Source of the DNA: Pandoraea fibrosis
Lineage (GTDB): Bacteria > Pseudomonadota > Gammaproteobacteria > Burkholderiales > Burkholderiaceae
Assembly (NCBI RefSeq): GCF_000807775.2
Contig: NZ_CP047385.1
Location: forward strand, 3,410,001-3,474,000
Length of the DNA stretch: 64,000 nucleotides
Direction of reading: 5' to 3'
The notes beneath the pieces are model-generated. The model was not told the origin of the DNA. It saw only the letters and a program-made list of their open reading frames with translations, and made no database searches. Positions 45,234 through 56,600 of the stretch are shown here, piece after piece. The position numbers were made by a program, and so were the translations under genes. The first letter of the stretch is position 1. Each line of letters opens with the position of its first letter.

Positions 45234-46259
45234 TTATCCCGTCTGTGGCGGTGCGGCGACGCGCAAGCGAACCTCCGGTGACGCCAGGCACGTTGCCACG
45301 GCCTCAAAGCCCGGCGCGCCAGGGTAGGGCGCCACGCGAACCGGTGGGCTGTGGTTGGCCGGACAGAGCACGATGGCCTCGTCGGGACCCACCGCCGTCA
45401 GGTCTAGAATGGCGGACGAGCGCGTCATCACAAAGCACGGTTGTTTCTGCGTCCTTGTCCGCTTGCGCAAGTAGCGAATCAACGCTTCCTGTGTGTTTTG
45501 CGCAAGACCCTGCTCGATCATGTCGATGACCAGCGCACCCTCGCGCTCGGCTTCCAACGCAACGAGCAATACGGTCAACGCGTCGGATTCGGTGGCTCCT
45601 TCGTCTCGCAACCAGATCGTCGCCTGCTCGACTCGCGCACGCAGCAGCGCGTCGCGCTCCAGGCAGGCGAGGGCGGTGCTGCGACCAGCGTCCAGTCGAT
45701 CAAGTCCCAGAAATGTCCCGCCCGGCAATTCCAGCGCGAGTCGCATGGCCAGTCGCGTCTTGCCACTTCCCAACGATCCGATGAGGTAGGTCAACGGTCG
45801 AATATCGCGCAACTCGAATCGCTCGCCACCCCACGGCCATGGCAAGTCGAACGCGACACTCGGCGCCACCGGTTCAATGAGGCCCGGCAATTCTCCTTCG
45901 GCAGGCATCCGGCCCGCCACCAACCCGGCACGCAAGCTTCTCACGCGCTCCAGCCGCTGCAATCGATCGCGGATCTCTTCGTCCAGCACACGTTCATGCG
46001 CAGCCAATGCGCCCGCCAGCGGCTGGGGCTCGCTGCCACTTAGCACGCTGGCGACTTGCGCAAGGCTCAATCCCAACGCGCGCAGCGCGACAACTTCCGC
46101 CGCTCGCGCCATATCGGCCGTGCCGTAGACGCGGTAGCCCGCCGTTGTTCTGCCGGGCGAAACCAATCCATGCCGCTCGTAAAGCCGCAACGCCTTGTTC
46201 GAGACACCCAATCGTCGTGCGGCCTCCGATGCGTTCAGGCGGATCGCAGAATCGTTCAT
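45234..46259 (-). CDS. MerR-type DNA-binding domain fused to a P-loop ATPase-like domain
   Basis: The 341-residue protein is a fusion. Residues 7-75 are a MerR winged helix (LNASEAARRLGVSNKALRLYERHGLVSPGRTTAGYRVYG) with a following coiled coil to about residue 112. Residues 150-300 hold a nucleotide-binding fold with Walker A GSLGSGKT (161-168), a Walker-B-like ALVIDM (242-247), and a sensor-like PCFVMTRSS. I do not recognise a characterised family. The layout suggests a regulator whose DNA binding depends on nucleotide. It is divergent from the penicillin acylase gene, with a 16-bp palindrome between them. The ATG at 46259 follows GAGG; the GTG before it is possible. Confidence 0.75.
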   Translation of the reverse strand: MNDSAIRLNASEAARRLGVSNKALRLYERHGLVSPGRTTAGYRVYGTADMARAAEVVALRALGLSLAQVASVLSGSEPQPLAGALAAHERVLDEEIRDRLQRLERVRSLRAGLVAGRMPAEGELPGLIEPVAPSVAFDLPWPWGGERFELRDIRPLTYLIGSLGSGKTRLAMRLALELPGGTFLGLDRLDAGRSTALACLERDALLRARVEQATIWLRDEGATESDALTVLLVALEAEREGALVIDMIEQGLAQNTQEALIRYLRKRTRTQKQPCFVMTRSSAILDLTAVGPDEAIVLCPANHSPPVRVAPYPGAPGFEAVATCLASPEVRLRVAAPPQTG

Positions 46260-46377
46260 CACTCACCTCGTTGTATCGACCGGTCAATGCCGTGAGAGGC
46301 CATGCTCAGGCCGGTCCCAAGGGACAGGTCAACATCGACGGACGTTACTTAACATATCAACGGTTGTCGAATTAATT

Positions 46378-46393
46378 AACCGACCGGTCGGTT
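46378..46393. promoter_or_regulatory. Perfect 16-bp palindrome in the MerR-ATPase/penicillin acylase intergenic region
   Basis: AACCGACCGGTCGGTT is a perfect palindrome 119 bases from the MerR-ATPase start and 56 bases before the acylase start. ACCGACCGGTCGGT-type sites are typical of TetR/AcrR-family repressors, yet no TetR gene is nearby. A 7-bp repeat TAACATA/TATGTTA (46350-46356, 46399-46405) flanks it. A T-run follows, so a weak attenuator is also possible. Confidence 0.6.
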
Positions 46394-46448
46394 TTTGTTA
46401 TGTTAGGCTTCAATGGGCTTAGCCCCTCATAAAAATACGGAGACATTG

Positions 46449-49145
46449 ATGACTTTGATTGCTCGTTCGCCGCGCTCATCCGGTAAAACCACTGTGATTT
46501 CGGCGCAATCGTGGACCCGTAAGGGCCATGCCAGTCGCCGGGGGCTGCCCGCGTGTCTGGCTGCCACGCTGCTGAGTCTCGCGTTTGTGGTGCCGACGGC
46601 CGCCGAGGCCGCAACGACAAGGGCCGACGGCCCGGGCAACGCATCGGTGACGGCGCAACCGGGCACGGTGCCGGGACGTGCCGACGTGACGATCAAGCGC
46701 GATGAGTTCGGGGTGCCGCACATCTATGCGTCGACGACGTATGCGTTGTTCTATGGCTACGGCTATGCCATCGCGCAGGATCGCCTGTTCCAGATGGAGA
46801 TGGCTCGCAGGAGCACGCAAGGGACGGTCGCGGAAGTGCTGGGCGAGAAGTTCGTGGACTTCGACAAGTCGATTCGCGGCAATTACTGGCCGGCCTCGAT
46901 TCGTCGTCAATTGGCCGATTTGCCACAGCGCGAACGCGATATTCTCGACGGCTATGCTGCGGGTATGAACGCCTGGATCGCACAGATTCGCGCGCAACCG
47001 GATCAACGCATGCCGAAGCAATTCAACGACTTCGGCTTTCAACCGGCGAATTGGGATGCCTTCGACGTGGCGATGGTCTTTGTCGGCACGATGGCGAATC
47101 GCTTTTCGGACGCCACGAGTGAGATTGACAATCTGGCACTGGTGACGGCACTCAAGGACAAGTACGGCGCACAGAAGGGCATGGCGCTGTTCAATGAACT
47201 GAAATGGATCGCCAATCCGGACGCCCCCTCGACGGTGCCCGCCTCGGAAGGTGTCTACCCGGTGAAGGTTGGCCCCGAGTCAGGCGCGCCGATGCAACCG
47301 CTCGCCCGTTACGATGGCCCCGCCCCGATGTTTGCCCGTCTCGCGCGCGGCGACGACGGCGCATTGCTGCATCAGGACCCCGAGGCGAACGCGGCCACGA
47401 TGCTCGCGCAATTCGCCGCTTCCGGACAACCCGGCCTCGCAGGTTTTCCCACGACGAGCAATATGTGGATCGTCGGTAAGACCATGGCTCGCGACGCCCG
47501 CGCAATCATGCTCAATGGCCCGCAATTCGGCTGGTTCGCGCCCGCCTATACCTACGGCGTCGGCCTGCACGGTGCGGGCTTCGATCTCGTCGGCAATACG
47601 CCCTTCGGCTATCCCTGCATTCTGTTCGGTCACAACGGCAAGATCTCGTGGGGGTCGACCGCAGGCTTCGGCGACGACATCGATATTTACGCGGAAAAGC
47701 TCGACCCGGCCAACCCGAATCGCTATTTCCATAAGGGCCAATGGCACGACATGGAGAAGCGCGTCGAGATCATTCGGGTGAAGGGCGGGGAGCCCGTGGT
47801 GCAGGAGGTCTATCGCACCGTGCACGGCATCGTGATGCAACGCGACGCGAAGCAGCCCATTGCCTACGCCAAGGCTCGTGCATGGGATGGCCTCGAAGTG
47901 CAATCGTTGCTCGCCTGGACCCACCAGGCGCAAGCGCAGGACTGGAAGTCATGGACGGCGCAAGCGGCACGTCATGCACTCACCATCAATTGGTACTACG
48001 CCGACGTGTCGGGCAATATCGGCTATGTCCACACCGGCGCTTATCCCTCGCGTCAGCCGGGACACGACCCGCGCCTGCCCGTGCCCGGCACCGGCGAATG
48101 GGACTGGAAGGGCCTGCTGCCGTTCTCCACGAACCCGAAGGTCTACAACCCGAAGCAAGGCTGGATCGCCAACTGGAACAACTCACCGCAAAAGGGCTAT
48201 CCCGCCAGCGATCTGTTCGCCTTCGTATGGGGCGGTGCGGACCGCGTGGTGGAAATCGACCAGCGTATTGAAGCGCACGACAAGCTGAACGTCGACGATA
48301 TGTGGCAGATCCTGAAAGACACCAGCGCGGTGGATGTCAATCGCCGTCATTTCTTGCCGTTCATCGAGCGTGCCACGGCCAACCTTCCGGCGACCGACGC
48401 ACGACGCCAACTCGCCTCGCAATTGGCCACGTGGAATGGCTTGAGCCTCGATCCCCAGCACACGGGTCACTACGACACGGCCGGTCCCGCCGTCATGGAC
48501 GCATGGCTGAGTGCCATGCTCAAGCGCACGCTGGGACAGGTGGTGCCCGCGCCCTACGACAAGTGGTTTCTGGCAAGTGGCTACGCCGCACCGCAGGACG
48601 GACCGACCGGCTCGCTCAATATCGGCAACGGCAGCAAGGTGCTCTATGAGGCGCTGCGCGGCGACAAGGCGGGTGTGCCGCAAACGTTCGATATCTTCGG
48701 CGGCCAGCGTCAGGACGACGTGATCCTCGCCGCTCTGGACGACGCCATCGTCGCCCTCAAGGCGAAGCTCGGCCCGGACATGGCCGCATGGCGCGCCCCG
48801 ACGGTGCCGCTGACGTTCCGCGCAAACAACTTCTTCGGCGTGCCGCAGGCGAATGCCGCAGAAGCGGCGCGCACGCCGGTCTACATGAACCGCGGGACGG
48901 AGAACGACCTGATCGTTTTCGGCGCCAAAGGCAGCTCAGGCAAGGTGGCTGCGTATGACGTCGTCGCGCCGGGGCAAAGTGGGTTCATCGCGCCGGACGG
49001 CACGCGCTCGCCGCACTATGCCGATCAGTTGGAGATGTACACGTCGTTTGGGCGCAAGCCGCTCTGGCACGACGCGTTCGACGTGAATCGCGCAGCGAAG
49101 TCGGTCGAACGGCTGCGTATCGAACGGGAATCCGACGCGCAATAA
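46449..49145 (+). CDS. pac: Penicillin G acylase-type Ntn hydrolase
   Basis: The 898-residue precursor has a signal peptide ([25 protein letters not shown]), an alpha chain starting at [39 protein letters not shown], a spacer peptide, and the nucleophile Ser337 in [15 protein letters not shown], exposed by autocatalytic cleavage. Conserved beta-chain segments are [47 protein letters not shown] and [18 protein letters not shown]. It should hydrolyse phenylacetylated penicillins or natural phenylacetyl/aryl amides in the periplasm. The precursor is slightly longer than the E. coli enzyme. The start at 46449 follows GGAG by about eight bases. An acyl-homoserine-lactone acylase role is the alternative but less like this sequence. 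Confidence 0.9.
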   Translation: MTLIARSPRSSGKTTVISAQSWTRKGHASRRGLPACLAATLLSLAFVVPTAAEAATTRADGPGNASVTAQPGTVPGRADVTIKRDEFGVPHIYASTTYALFYGYGYAIAQDRLFQMEMARRSTQGTVAEVLGEKFVDFDKSIRGNYWPASIRRQLADLPQRERDILDGYAAGMNAWIAQIRAQPDQRMPKQFNDFGFQPANWDAFDVAMVFVGTMANRFSDATSEIDNLALVTALKDKYGAQKGMALFNELKWIANPDAPSTVPASEGVYPVKVGPESGAPMQPLARYDGPAPMFARLARGDDGALLHQDPEANAATMLAQFAASGQPGLAGFPTTSNMWIVGKTMARDARAIMLNGPQFGWFAPAYTYGVGLHGAGFDLVGNTPFGYPCILFGHNGKISWGSTAGFGDDIDIYAEKLDPANPNRYFHKGQWHDMEKRVEIIRVKGGEPVVQEVYRTVHGIVMQRDAKQPIAYAKARAWDGLEVQSLLAWTHQAQAQDWKSWTAQAARHALTINWYYADVSGNIGYVHTGAYPSRQPGHDPRLPVPGTGEWDWKGLLPFSTNPKVYNPKQGWIANWNNSPQKGYPASDLFAFVWGGADRVVEIDQRIEAHDKLNVDDMWQILKDTSAVDVNRRHFLPFIERATANLPATDARRQLASQLATWNGLSLDPQHTGHYDTAGPAVMDAWLSAMLKRTLGQVVPAPYDKWFLASGYAAPQDGPTGSLNIGNGSKVLYEALRGDKAGVPQTFDIFGGQRQDDVILAALDDAIVALKAKLGPDMAAWRAPTVPLTFRANNFFGVPQANAAEAARTPVYMNRGTENDLIVFGAKGSSGKVAAYDVVAPGQSGFIAPDGTRSPHYADQLEMYTSFGRKPLWHDAFDVNRAAKSVERLRIERESDAQ

Positions 49146-49158
49146 ACGTCGTTACCCT

Positions 49159-50394
49159 TCAGGCGAGCCCCGTCGCCCCTGCCAGGGCGCATAGCGCGAC
49201 CACGGCAAGTGGCGGGGCTTTCCAGCGCGTCAACAGAAGGACGGCGACAGCGGCAACCGCAAAATCGGCTGGACGGTGCACCGCGCTGGTCCATACGGGC
49301 GAGTACAGCGCCGAGGCCAGAATGCCGACGACCGCCGCATTCACGCCGGCCAGCATGGCGGCTGTCGTGGCCCGCTCCCGCAGCGCTTGCCAGTGCGGCA
49401 GCGCGGCAATGACAAGTAGCAATCCCGGCAGAAATATCCCCACCGTTGCCAATGCCGCACCCAGCCACGGATGGTCCGGACTTCCCGAGAGCCAGCCGAG
49501 AAACGTGGCAAAGGTGAAGAGCGGCCCGGGCACCGCCTGTGCGGCGCCATATCCGGCCAGAAAGTCGTTGGTCGAGACCCACCCCTGGGCAACGATCTGT
49601 GCCTGAAGCAGGGGTAATACAACGTGTCCGCCGCCGAATACCAGGGCGCCGGCACGGTAGAACCCGTCGAGGATCGCGATGGACCGTTCGCCGGTGAACT
49701 GTTGCAAGACCGGCAGTCCAGCCAGCAGCGCGACGAAGAACGCCAGTGAAACGGCGCCCGCCGTGCGCGAGATCCGGAATCGAAGCTGGGGCGATGTTGG
49801 GGCGGCCGCAGATGACACGACCGAACGCAGTCCTGCATAGCCCAGCCCCGCCCCCAGTGCGATCACAATGAGTTGCGCAAACTGGGTCGTCGCGACTGCC
49901 AAGACGACGATCGCCATCAGCGCGATGCCAGCGCGGCGTGCGTCTGGACATAGCCGCCTCGCCATGTCCCACACGGCTTGTGCGACGACCGCGACGGCCA
50001 TCAGCTTGAGCCCGTGCAGCACGCCATCGCCGACCGGACCGCCCAGACGCGGCGCCACGAGGGCGAACACGAGAAGCAGCAATGCGGAAGGCAGCGTAAA
50101 GCCGCACCACGCCGCGATGCCACCCAGCCAACCTGCGCGAAGCAGGCCGATGGAGAACCCGACCTGACTGCTCGCCGGGCCCGGGAGGAACTGACATAGT
50201 CCCACCAGATCGCCAAAACTCGCGTCATCCAGCCAGCGCCGTCGCGCCACGAATTCGCGTCGAAAGTAGCCGATGTGCGCCACCGGCCCGCCAAAACTGG
50301 TCAGACCCAGCACGAGAAACGCACGCAACACTTCGAGGGCGCTGTGCGGATTCGGGGCGGCAATTCCGGTGGAGGTGTTGCTGTCGGTTTTCAA
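49159..50394 (-). CDS. chrA: Chromate transporter (ChrA, CHR family)
   Basis: The 411-residue membrane protein has two CHR halves: the first with GLTSFGGPVAHIGYFRREFVARRRWLDDASFGDLVGLCQFLPGP, the second with ALVFGGGHVVLPLLQAQIVAQGWVSTNDFLAGYGAAQAVPGPLF. It would use the proton motive force to export chromate, although many homologues have unproven substrates. No chrB regulator is adjacent. The start at 50394 is TTG with no clear ribosome site, so the N-terminus is uncertain. It is convergent with the acylase gene. Confidence 0.9.
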   Translation of the reverse strand: MKTDSNTSTGIAAPNPHSALEVLRAFLVLGLTSFGGPVAHIGYFRREFVARRRWLDDASFGDLVGLCQFLPGPASSQVGFSIGLLRAGWLGGIAAWCGFTLPSALLLLVFALVAPRLGGPVGDGVLHGLKLMAVAVVAQAVWDMARRLCPDARRAGIALMAIVVLAVATTQFAQLIVIALGAGLGYAGLRSVVSSAAAPTSPQLRFRISRTAGAVSLAFFVALLAGLPVLQQFTGERSIAILDGFYRAGALVFGGGHVVLPLLQAQIVAQGWVSTNDFLAGYGAAQAVPGPLFTFATFLGWLSGSPDHPWLGAALATVGIFLPGLLLVIAALPHWQALRERATTAAMLAGVNAAVVGILASALYSPVWTSAVHRPADFAVAAVAVLLLTRWKAPPLAVVALCALAGATGLA

Positions 50395-50695
50395 GGGATT
50401 TCGCGTTAAAGATCACGGGGACGAAAGTCCGCCAGCATAGCCTGAAGGCGGTGACGCGAACATGACGCGACACCGCGTCGATATCCCCCAGCTTACGCCG
50501 CGCCCGTATACCTGACGGCCTCAACGATGACATATCGACTAAACCCGGAGACTCGCTGACTAACGCCATCGCGGGTCGACACGGGAAACTCGGGTACCGG
50601 ACACAACAAGATCTGGCAGAACACTAGGGGCCGTTCCGCGATTCGGGCGTCATTGCCGCACCGCCGGGGCCCATGGGTCACGAGGGCAATGGGCG
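50395..50695. other. Intergenic stretch before the autotransporter gene
   Basis: These 301 bases separate the divergent chromate-transporter and autotransporter starts and should hold both promoters. I see no convincing -35/-10 pair, repeat or operator. A GAGGG lies close before the autotransporter ATG. Confidence 0.5.
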
Positions 50696-53600
50696 ATGGG
50701 CAAGGCGTGGGGAAAACAAAAGAACGATACCGTCGGGGCAAACGCGCCGGGCGAGACGCATCGCCGCGTGCAACACCGGCCACCGCTGCGGCTTCGCGCG
50801 ATCGTCGGCGTCACCGGCCTCATGCTTTCCGGACCGCTCTTCGCACAATCCGGGCCGTACATTCTGAACTATCGAGGTGCGGACGGCGGGTGTTGCTTCA
50901 ATAACAACGGCTCCGACGGTCAGCCTGCGACGCAGGACGTCGAGCAAACCGTCTCTGGCCTGAACATTCGTGCGACCGGCAGTACGGCCATTTTCGTCGA
51001 CGTTAGCGGCGGCAACGGAGGCAACAGCAGCGATCTGTCCAGCATGAGCCACTGGGGCGGCAACGGCGGATACGGCCGCATCGCGGATTTCGTCGTGCGC
51101 TCTAGCACCGTCGCCAGCACCGAACAGGGTATTGCCGTCCTGTCCAAAGGGGGCGACGGGGGACTCTACGGGTATCGTTCGAACGGCTATGGCAGCGGCG
51201 CCGACGGTCATTTCGCACGCCTGACCATCGACAACACCCGCGTAACTGCCAATGGCGACGGCATTGCGGCCCGGTCGATCGGAGGCAACGGCCAGCGAAG
51301 CGCCATCCCCCAGTTTCCCGACGCGAACAACGAACGCGACGCCGGCAATGGCGGCAATGCCGGTCAGGCGAGCGTCATCATGCAAGGCAATAGTTCGGTG
51401 TCCGTTGTCGGCACGAATGGCGCTGCCGTCATCGCCGAGTCGCTCGGCGGACAAGGCGGCTTCGGCGACAACGAGAGCGAATGGGGCGGGCACGCCTATT
51501 CGGGACGCGGCGGATCTGCCGACGCCGCAATTGTCACGGTGAGCGACGGCACCATGACATCGGACGGGCAGGGCATGGGGGGCATTCTGGCGCGCTCTGT
51601 CGGCGGGAACGGGCCGAAAGGCGTTGGCTCGAACGTGCGCGCGGCCGACGGCGGCAACGCGGGCAACGTCACCGTGCAGAACGGCGCGGCGATCACCACG
51701 AGCGGCAACAACGCCATCGGTATTGCCGCCTACAGCATCGGCGGGAATGGTGGCGACGGCGGCTCGGGCTCCTGGAGCTTCGGGCACGACGGCGGAGCCG
51801 GCGGCACGCCCGGCAGTATCAACATTCAGAACGACGGCGCAATCACGACGCGAGGACTCGGTTCGATGGGGATATTCGCGTCCGTCGTCGGCGGCACCGG
51901 GGGCAGCGGCGGCGAGGCCGGCGCATCGGGCTCGGGCGGGAGCGGCGGTGCAGGCGGCGCCACCGGCGCGTTGGCCGTTTATGTTGCAAACGCCAGCGAC
52001 GCCGCGATCCGCACATCGGGCAATTCCGCGCCGGGCATGGTGGCGCACGCCGTGGGCGGTGGGGGTGGCAACGCCTCCGCCAGCAGCGGCGAGATGGTCA
52101 TCGGTGGCGGCACCGGTGGCAGTGGCGGTGAGGGTGGCAATCTTCACGGGCTGAACTCGGGCGTCATTGCAACGACCGGTGATCAGAGTGGCGGCATGCT
52201 GGTGCAAAGCGTCGGCGGTGGCGGCGGGTATGGTGGCGACGCGAACGCGGTGGGCGTCATTTTCTCGGTCGCCACGGGGGGGCGAGGTGGCCCCGGCGGT
52301 GGCGGAGGTCACGTCTCGATCGAGCAGATGGGCGACATCTCGACGACGGGCGCGGATTCGAGCGGCATTCTGGTGCAAAGCATCGGGGGTGGCGGCGGCG
52401 CGGGGGGAAGCTCGACGTCTGCTGCTGTCGGGGTTGGCCTGGGGCTCGCGGTCAGTCACGGTGGGGCCGGCGGCGGTGGCGGCAACGGCGGTGAGGTCTA
52501 CGCCACGCTCTATGACGAAAGCACCGTCACGACATCTGGCGTCATGAGTAGCGGATTGGTCGCCCAGAGCCTCGGCGGCGGCGGCGGCAACGGTGGGTTC
52601 GCCAGTTCGTCGCAGATCACGATTGCACCCGATCTCGGCCCCGGCGTTTGGACGGCGACGGTCAGCCCGCATGTCACGATCGGCGGTTCGGGAGGCAGCG
52701 GCGGCAACGGCGGTACCGTCGGCGTCGATACCGCGAATCTGATCACCACACACGGCGCAAAGAGTTACGGGGTACTGGCGCAAAGCGTCGGTGGTGGCGG
52801 CGGTAACGGCGGCAATGCGGCGGCGCCGCTGCGCACCACATCGATCCCGTCGGAGAACACCCGGTTCAACATCAGCGTCGGCGTAACGATTGGTGGCACA
52901 GGGGGGAACGGCGGAAATGGCGATGCGGTCACTGTCACTAACGAAGGGGCTGGCAGCATCGTCACAAGCGGCGACCATTCGGTCGCTGTTCTCGCGCAAA
53001 GCATCGGCGGTGGCGGGGGCGCCGGCGGCACGGTTCAGCAGGAGACGGCGCAGTCGTTCAACGCCACGCTGGGTGGACCGAGCAATGCGCTCGGCTTGCT
53101 CAAGCAAATTTCCGACTGGCTGAGCAGTTCGACGCCGAAACCGAGTATCGCATTCGGCTCGCTGACGCTGGGCGTCGACGTGCGCGTGGGCGGCGGCGGT
53201 GCGAGTGGCGGCAACGGTGCCGCTGTGAGCGTGGTGAACAATGGCACGGTCGGGACGTCGGGCGATGCCGCAGCCGCTATCGTGGCGCAGAGCGTGGGCG
53301 GCGGTGGCGGAAATGGCGGGACGGCCACGTCGACAAGTGTCTCAAGCCTCATGTCGAGCATCGACGCCCTGTACGGCACGGTGACCGGCAAGGTCGCCAA
53401 CTATTTTCAGGTGTCCCCGAACGTGGGGTCGAACGTGGCTGTCGGCGGCAACGGCGGAAGCGGTGGCAATGGCGGTGCCGTGAGCGTCACGAATACCCAT
53501 CATCTCTACACACAAGGCTATGCCGCACCTGCCATCGTGGCGCAGAGCATCGGGGGCGGCGGCGGTGCGGGGGTTTCGACAACGCAAAGTCTCGACGTAC

Positions 53601-56600
53601 TGCTTCACAATTGGGCGCCCAAGGAGGCGCCGGCGATTCTCGGCGAAATCAATCGGATCGTCGACCTGCTCGGATCGAATCTGGCGTCGGCGCAGCACAA
53701 CGTGAATGTGAGCGTGGGCAGCAAGGGGGGCACCGATGGCGATGGTGGCGCAGTCACGGTCAATGCCGGCGATTCCCGCAGCGACATTCGCACGCAAGGC
53801 GATAGCGCTCCCGCCATCCTCGCGCAAAGCGTGGCAAGCGGCGGCGGGTACGCGGCCGCATCGAATTACACCTTCGGGCCGAGTTCGTTTTCCGCGACGA
53901 GTGGGCCTGCGCTGTCGCTGAATCTCGGAGCGGAATTCGGTTTCTCGACGACTCATACGGGCACGCCGGGAACGGTTCAGGTCACGAATGGCGGCGATAT
54001 CGGCACGCAAGGCAACGATTCGACCGGCATTCTGGCGCAAAGCGTCTCCGGTGGCGGCGGCACGGCAACGCTCGGTCTTACGGCGGGAACATCGACGACG
54101 CTTGCCAAGGACGCAACACGTACCCAACCGTCTATTCAACTCGGTAGCACGCTCACCAATGGCATTGGCACGCTGCAAGCGTCGGGGGGCAGCGTCACGG
54201 TCTTGAACACAGGCACGATCGCAACAGGTGGGGTGCTCTCGCATGGCATTCTGGCGCAGAGTGTGAGCGGTGGCGGCGGTGCCGGGTCCCTGACCACGAG
54301 TGCGTTGGCCGGCACATTGATCGATGGGCCTGCGGTCACGCTTGGGGCCGTCGCGTCGAGCGGTGACGGCATACGGGCAGACGCTGGCAATGTGAACGTG
54401 AACGTCGGCGACGGCAAAACGTTGGTGAATCAGATCGCATCGAGCATTTCGACGAACGGCGCATTGTCGTTCGGCGTGTTGGCGCAAAGCGTTGGCGGCG
54501 GTGGCGGCTATCTGGCGCTGACGAGTGGCAATGCCGCGATGTCGTTATCCCTGTCGGATCTGACGCTCGGGGCGACAGGTGGCGCGGGCGGCAAGGGCGG
54601 CGCGGTGACGACCACGCTCGGGGGCAACGCCCTCATTCGCACTTCGGGGCAGGACGCCCACGGCATCGTCGCGCAAAGCGTTGGCGGTGGCGGCGGCATT
54701 GCCGGCCTCACCACGGCGCCCGGACAGGTGTCGTTGAATACGGCAAGCAACACGGCGGGGGGCGCCAACGTCAACGACGGCGGCGCCGTGAATGTCAACG
54801 TCATTGGGCAGGTACAGACCTCCGGCAACGGCGCGGCAGGTGTGCTGGCGCAAAGCGTTGGCAACGGGGGAGGTATCGCAGGCGATCTGTCATCGCTGAA
54901 CTTTGGCAACGTTCCGGTGACGTATGCCAGCGTCACGACCAACGCCGGCAGTGGGGCCGGCGGCAATGTGGACGTCTACGTCGGTGGCCGCATCAATACG
55001 ACGGGCGCCAACGCACCGGGTATTCTCGCCATGAGTCTGGGCGGCGGCGGGGTGCTGTCGGATAGCGGCATCCTCATCAAGAGCGCCGCGTATCGGCAGG
55101 GCAACGCAGGGGGCGCCGTGTCCGTGGGGTTGATCCAGGGCGCGTCGGTCAGTGCGATGGGCGAAGGCTCGCCTGCGATTGCCGCCTTCAGCCTCGGCAG
55201 TGGCGACAGCAACGGCGGCCATCCCGACGCGTCACCGATGACGATAAGCGTTGCCAACGGCGCGAGCGTGGCGGCAAATGCAACGTCGGGGATCGGGGTG
55301 CTCGCCGTCAATACGGGCACGGTATCCATCGACAACGCCGGCAGTGTGACGGCGAAAACCGCGATCAAGACGCTCTCCCGTACCGTCGTGAACAACACCG
55401 GCCTCGTTCAGGGCGATGTTCAACTCGGTTCGGGCAGTGTCTTCAACAACCATATCGGGGGCGAACTGCGCAGCGGCGCCGTTCTCACCGTCGACACACT
55501 CAACAATGCTGGCGTTCTCAGTCCGGGCGGACCGCGTAGCTACATCACGACGGTACTCACCGGCTCGCTGCAAGAGACGGGGACTTATGCCCCGGACGTC
55601 GATTTCACCAACGGCCGCAGCGACCTGCTGTCCGTCACCGGCGCGTCGAGCTATGACGGCAACGTCGTGCCGATCCTGCATAACCCGGTCAAGGACATCT
55701 GGCTGAACATCGCGCACTTCGATACGGTGCCGTCCACGTCGACGACGACCGTGCTCAGCCCGGCCATCGCCTTCAGCTTCCGCTCGAAGGACGCGAAGGG
55801 CGGCACGAGCGATCCGATGGTCGCCGTCGATGCGAACTTCCGGCCGCAAGGTGTGCCGCTCAATACCAATCAATCGAGCTTTGCCGACTATCTGCAAAAC
55901 CTCTGGCAACTTGGGCGCCTCGACGCCGGCCCGCTGTTTCAGCCCCTCGTCAGTGCGACGAACGCCTCGTTGTACAAAAAAACGCTCGACACGATGGCCG
56001 CCAGCGCATCGCTCATGCGCGCCGGCAGTCGGGGCAATGAAAGCTACGACTTCCTGAATCGCCTGATGAGTTGCCCGCAATTCGTCAATGCGGGCACGCG
56101 CATGACGGAAGGCAGTTGTGTCTGGGGTCGTGTGATCGGCACGCGCTCGGATCGGTACGACACCGCTGACGACAGTGGATTTCGCAGCCAGCAACTGACG
56201 TGGCAGTTCGGCGCGCAGAAGGAGTTCGTGCCCGACTGGTTCGTTGGCGGCTCGGCGAGCTATGTGGTGACACACGCACACTCGTCGGATCAGTCGCTTC
56301 AGGTATCGAGCGACGGTTTTCGCGGCGGCTTGACGCTCAAACACCAGATGGGGCCGTGGCAAGTCGCACTGGCCGTGCTCGGTGGGTTCGAGTCTGGCAC
56401 GCAGAATCGCACCATCGACTATCCGGAAGCGTTCGCCGTGGCAACCAGCCGCCCCGATGCCTACTTTGTCGGTGCACGAACGCGGCTGTCTTATCAATTG
56501 AACTACGCGGGCTGGTACGTGAAGCCCTACGCGGACGTCGACGTCATCTACGATCGCACGGGGGCATATCGCGAGTCGGGTGGCGGCGTCTTCGATCTTG

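Noticed and set aside
50678..53107. An 809-codon open frame antisense to the autotransporter
   Set aside because: It arises because the GGC/GGT-rich repeats of the real gene read as open on the other strand. It has no domain pattern, has the same repeat periodicity as the sense gene, and lacks a ribosome site.
50696..55100. Regular DNA repeats that might be a CRISPR array
   Set aside because: Repeats are in frame, code for AQSVGGGGG turns, vary in spacing from about 100 to 350 bases, and lack the constant spacer length of CRISPR.
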